Below are positions 46,989-48,238 of a stretch of DNA of 48,238 nucleotides, piece after piece (the stretch's first letter is position 1; each line of letters opens with the position of its first letter). Source of the stretch: an uncultured Pelagibacteraceae bacterium (GTDB lineage Bacteria > Pseudomonadota > Alphaproteobacteria > Pelagibacterales > Pelagibacteraceae); contig CACDNT010000004.1 of assembly GCA_902554195.1 (NCBI GenBank), forward strand, positions 1-48,238. Direction: 5' to 3'. The position numbers were made by a program, and so were the translations under genes. Below the pieces are notes generated by a model. It did no database searches. It saw only the letters and a program-made list of their open reading frames with translations, and was not told the origin of the DNA.

Positions 46989-48205
46989 GTTCAGAAAAAT
47001 TTTTTCAATCTAGAACGGCAATAGTTACATTATTTGCAGCTTGTTTTGTTGTTCTAATTTCACTTGGAGTTAGACAAACCTTTGGTTTGTTTTTTATGGA
47101 TTTCAATGAAAGTTTGAAAATAAGTAATACAGCATTTGGTTTTGCAATAGGAATCCAGATGTTAATGTGGGGTTTAACAGGGCCTATTTTTGGCGCTATC
47201 GCAGACAAATATGGTGGTCATATAGCAATTATCTCAGCATTTATTTTTTACACTGCTGGAATTTTCTTTTTGTATACAGGACCTAATACAGGAATTTTTT
47301 TCCAAATACACATGGGATTGCTAATTGGAATAGGACTGGGAGGTACAGCTATAAGTATTCCGATGTCTGTTGTTGGAAAACACTTCCCTCTATCTACAAG
47401 GACTATTGCAATGAGTTTTGTGACTGCTGTAGGATCATTTGGTTACTTTTTGTCTCCAATTTTTACAAGTTACTCTTTAAATGAATTTGGATGGAATTAT
47501 ACTTTATTTGTTTTTGGAATGATGTTAATAGCTGGGTTAGTATCCGCTTACTTTGTGAGATCACCATCGGCTCTTGAAAATAATAAAAAAAAATCAGAAC
47601 AATCATTCTCTGAAGCACTATATGAAGCATTTAAAACAAAAAGTTATATTTTATTAGTATCTGGTTTTTTTGTTTGTGGATTTCATATTACTTTGGTTGG
47701 AACTCATGTTCCAAAGTATGTAATAGACAGAGGTCTTGAGGATTGGACTGCTGCAGCAATTTTATCATTAATTGGGTTATTTAATATTTTTGGCTCTTTA
47801 TTAAGTGGCTATCTTTCTACAAAAATGAGTAAAAAAATAATATTAAGTGCTATCTACTTTTTGCGTGGCGTTTCAATAATATTTTTTATATTTACACCGG
47901 CTAGCAATATTGCAGCATTTATATTTGGAGCAAGTTTTGGATTCCTCTGGTTATCGACAGTACCAGCTACAAGTGGAATAGTCGCTCACCTTTTTGGAAC
48001 AAAATATTTGGGTTTGTTATATGGAATAGTTTTTTTAAGTCATCAAATTGGTTCGTTTTTTGGAGCTTATCTAGGAGGTTTATTTCACGACACTTATGGG
48101 TCATATAATTATGCGTGGTATTTAGCAATTGCATTATCTGTTTTTGCAGCAATAATTCATTTACCAATAAAAGAAGAACCAGTTTTAAGACTAAAAACAG
48201 AATAA
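46985..48205 (+). CDS. MFS transporter
   Basis: 12-TM-like 406-aa protein; LMWGLTGPIFGAIADKYGG; MCT/OFA-like layout. Confidence 0.9.
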   Translation: MSSEKFFQSRTAIVTLFAACFVVLISLGVRQTFGLFFMDFNESLKISNTAFGFAIGIQMLMWGLTGPIFGAIADKYGGHIAIISAFIFYTAGIFFLYTGPNTGIFFQIHMGLLIGIGLGGTAISIPMSVVGKHFPLSTRTIAMSFVTAVGSFGYFLSPIFTSYSLNEFGWNYTLFVFGMMLIAGLVSAYFVRSPSALENNKKKSEQSFSEALYEAFKTKSYILLVSGFFVCGFHITLVGTHVPKYVIDRGLEDWTAAAILSLIGLFNIFGSLLSGYLSTKMSKKIILSAIYFLRGVSIIFFIFTPASNIAAFIFGASFGFLWLSTVPATSGIVAHLFGTKYLGLLYGIVFLSHQIGSFFGAYLGGLFHDTYGSYNYAWYLAIALSVFAAIIHLPIKEEPVLRLKTE

Positions 48206-48238
48206 ATTGAACAGAATAAACCAATTAACAGAAATACA

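Noticed and set aside
1-48238. CRISPR arrays, tRNA/rRNA genes, transposons or prophage
   Set aside because: No regularly spaced repeats, no cloverleaf or rRNA-like segments noticed, and no transposase, integrase or phage structural genes among the ORFs. A tRNAscan/Infernal run would be needed for certainty.

Overview
The window is about 48 kb of AT-rich, gene-dense bacterial chromosome. Protein content and style (very short spacers, TAATG/ATGA overlaps, K/N/I-rich proteins) point to a SAR11/Pelagibacterales-type alphaproteobacterium; this assignment is inference. No rRNA, tRNA, CRISPR array, transposase or prophage is recognisable. Main modules: (i) a GcvT-family DmdA/LigM-like demethylase overlapping a MetF-like protein; (ii) an APS-kinase-like plus HxGH nucleotidyltransferase pair; (iii) dimethylglycine/sarcosine dehydrogenase with etfB-etfA and ETF:ubiquinone oxidoreductase; (iv) hisI/folE, an AcuI-like acrylyl-CoA reductase and a LysR regulator; (v) a Fe(III) ABC transporter behind an overlapping Fur-box-like array; (vi) azlCD; (vii) a DUF4396/cytochrome b561/DUF411/cytochrome c' stretch; (viii) a structured intergenic region followed by a TPP riboswitch and a ThiV-like SSS transporter; (ix) isocitrate lyase divergent from a RamB/ScfR-type regulator, with repeated TTTACAA motifs between them; (x) rseP, HU, amtB, recX, cysQ, mnmA, a Cys/Met PLP enzyme and an MFS transporter. 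Several small ORFs missing from the supplied track were found by hand. They include a 56-aa double-CxxC protein, a 57-aa CxPC protein inside the iron operon, a DUF3553 protein and a 27-aa extremely basic ribosomal-protein-like peptide. A DUF3726-type gene appears split by a +1 frameshift at an A5 tract.
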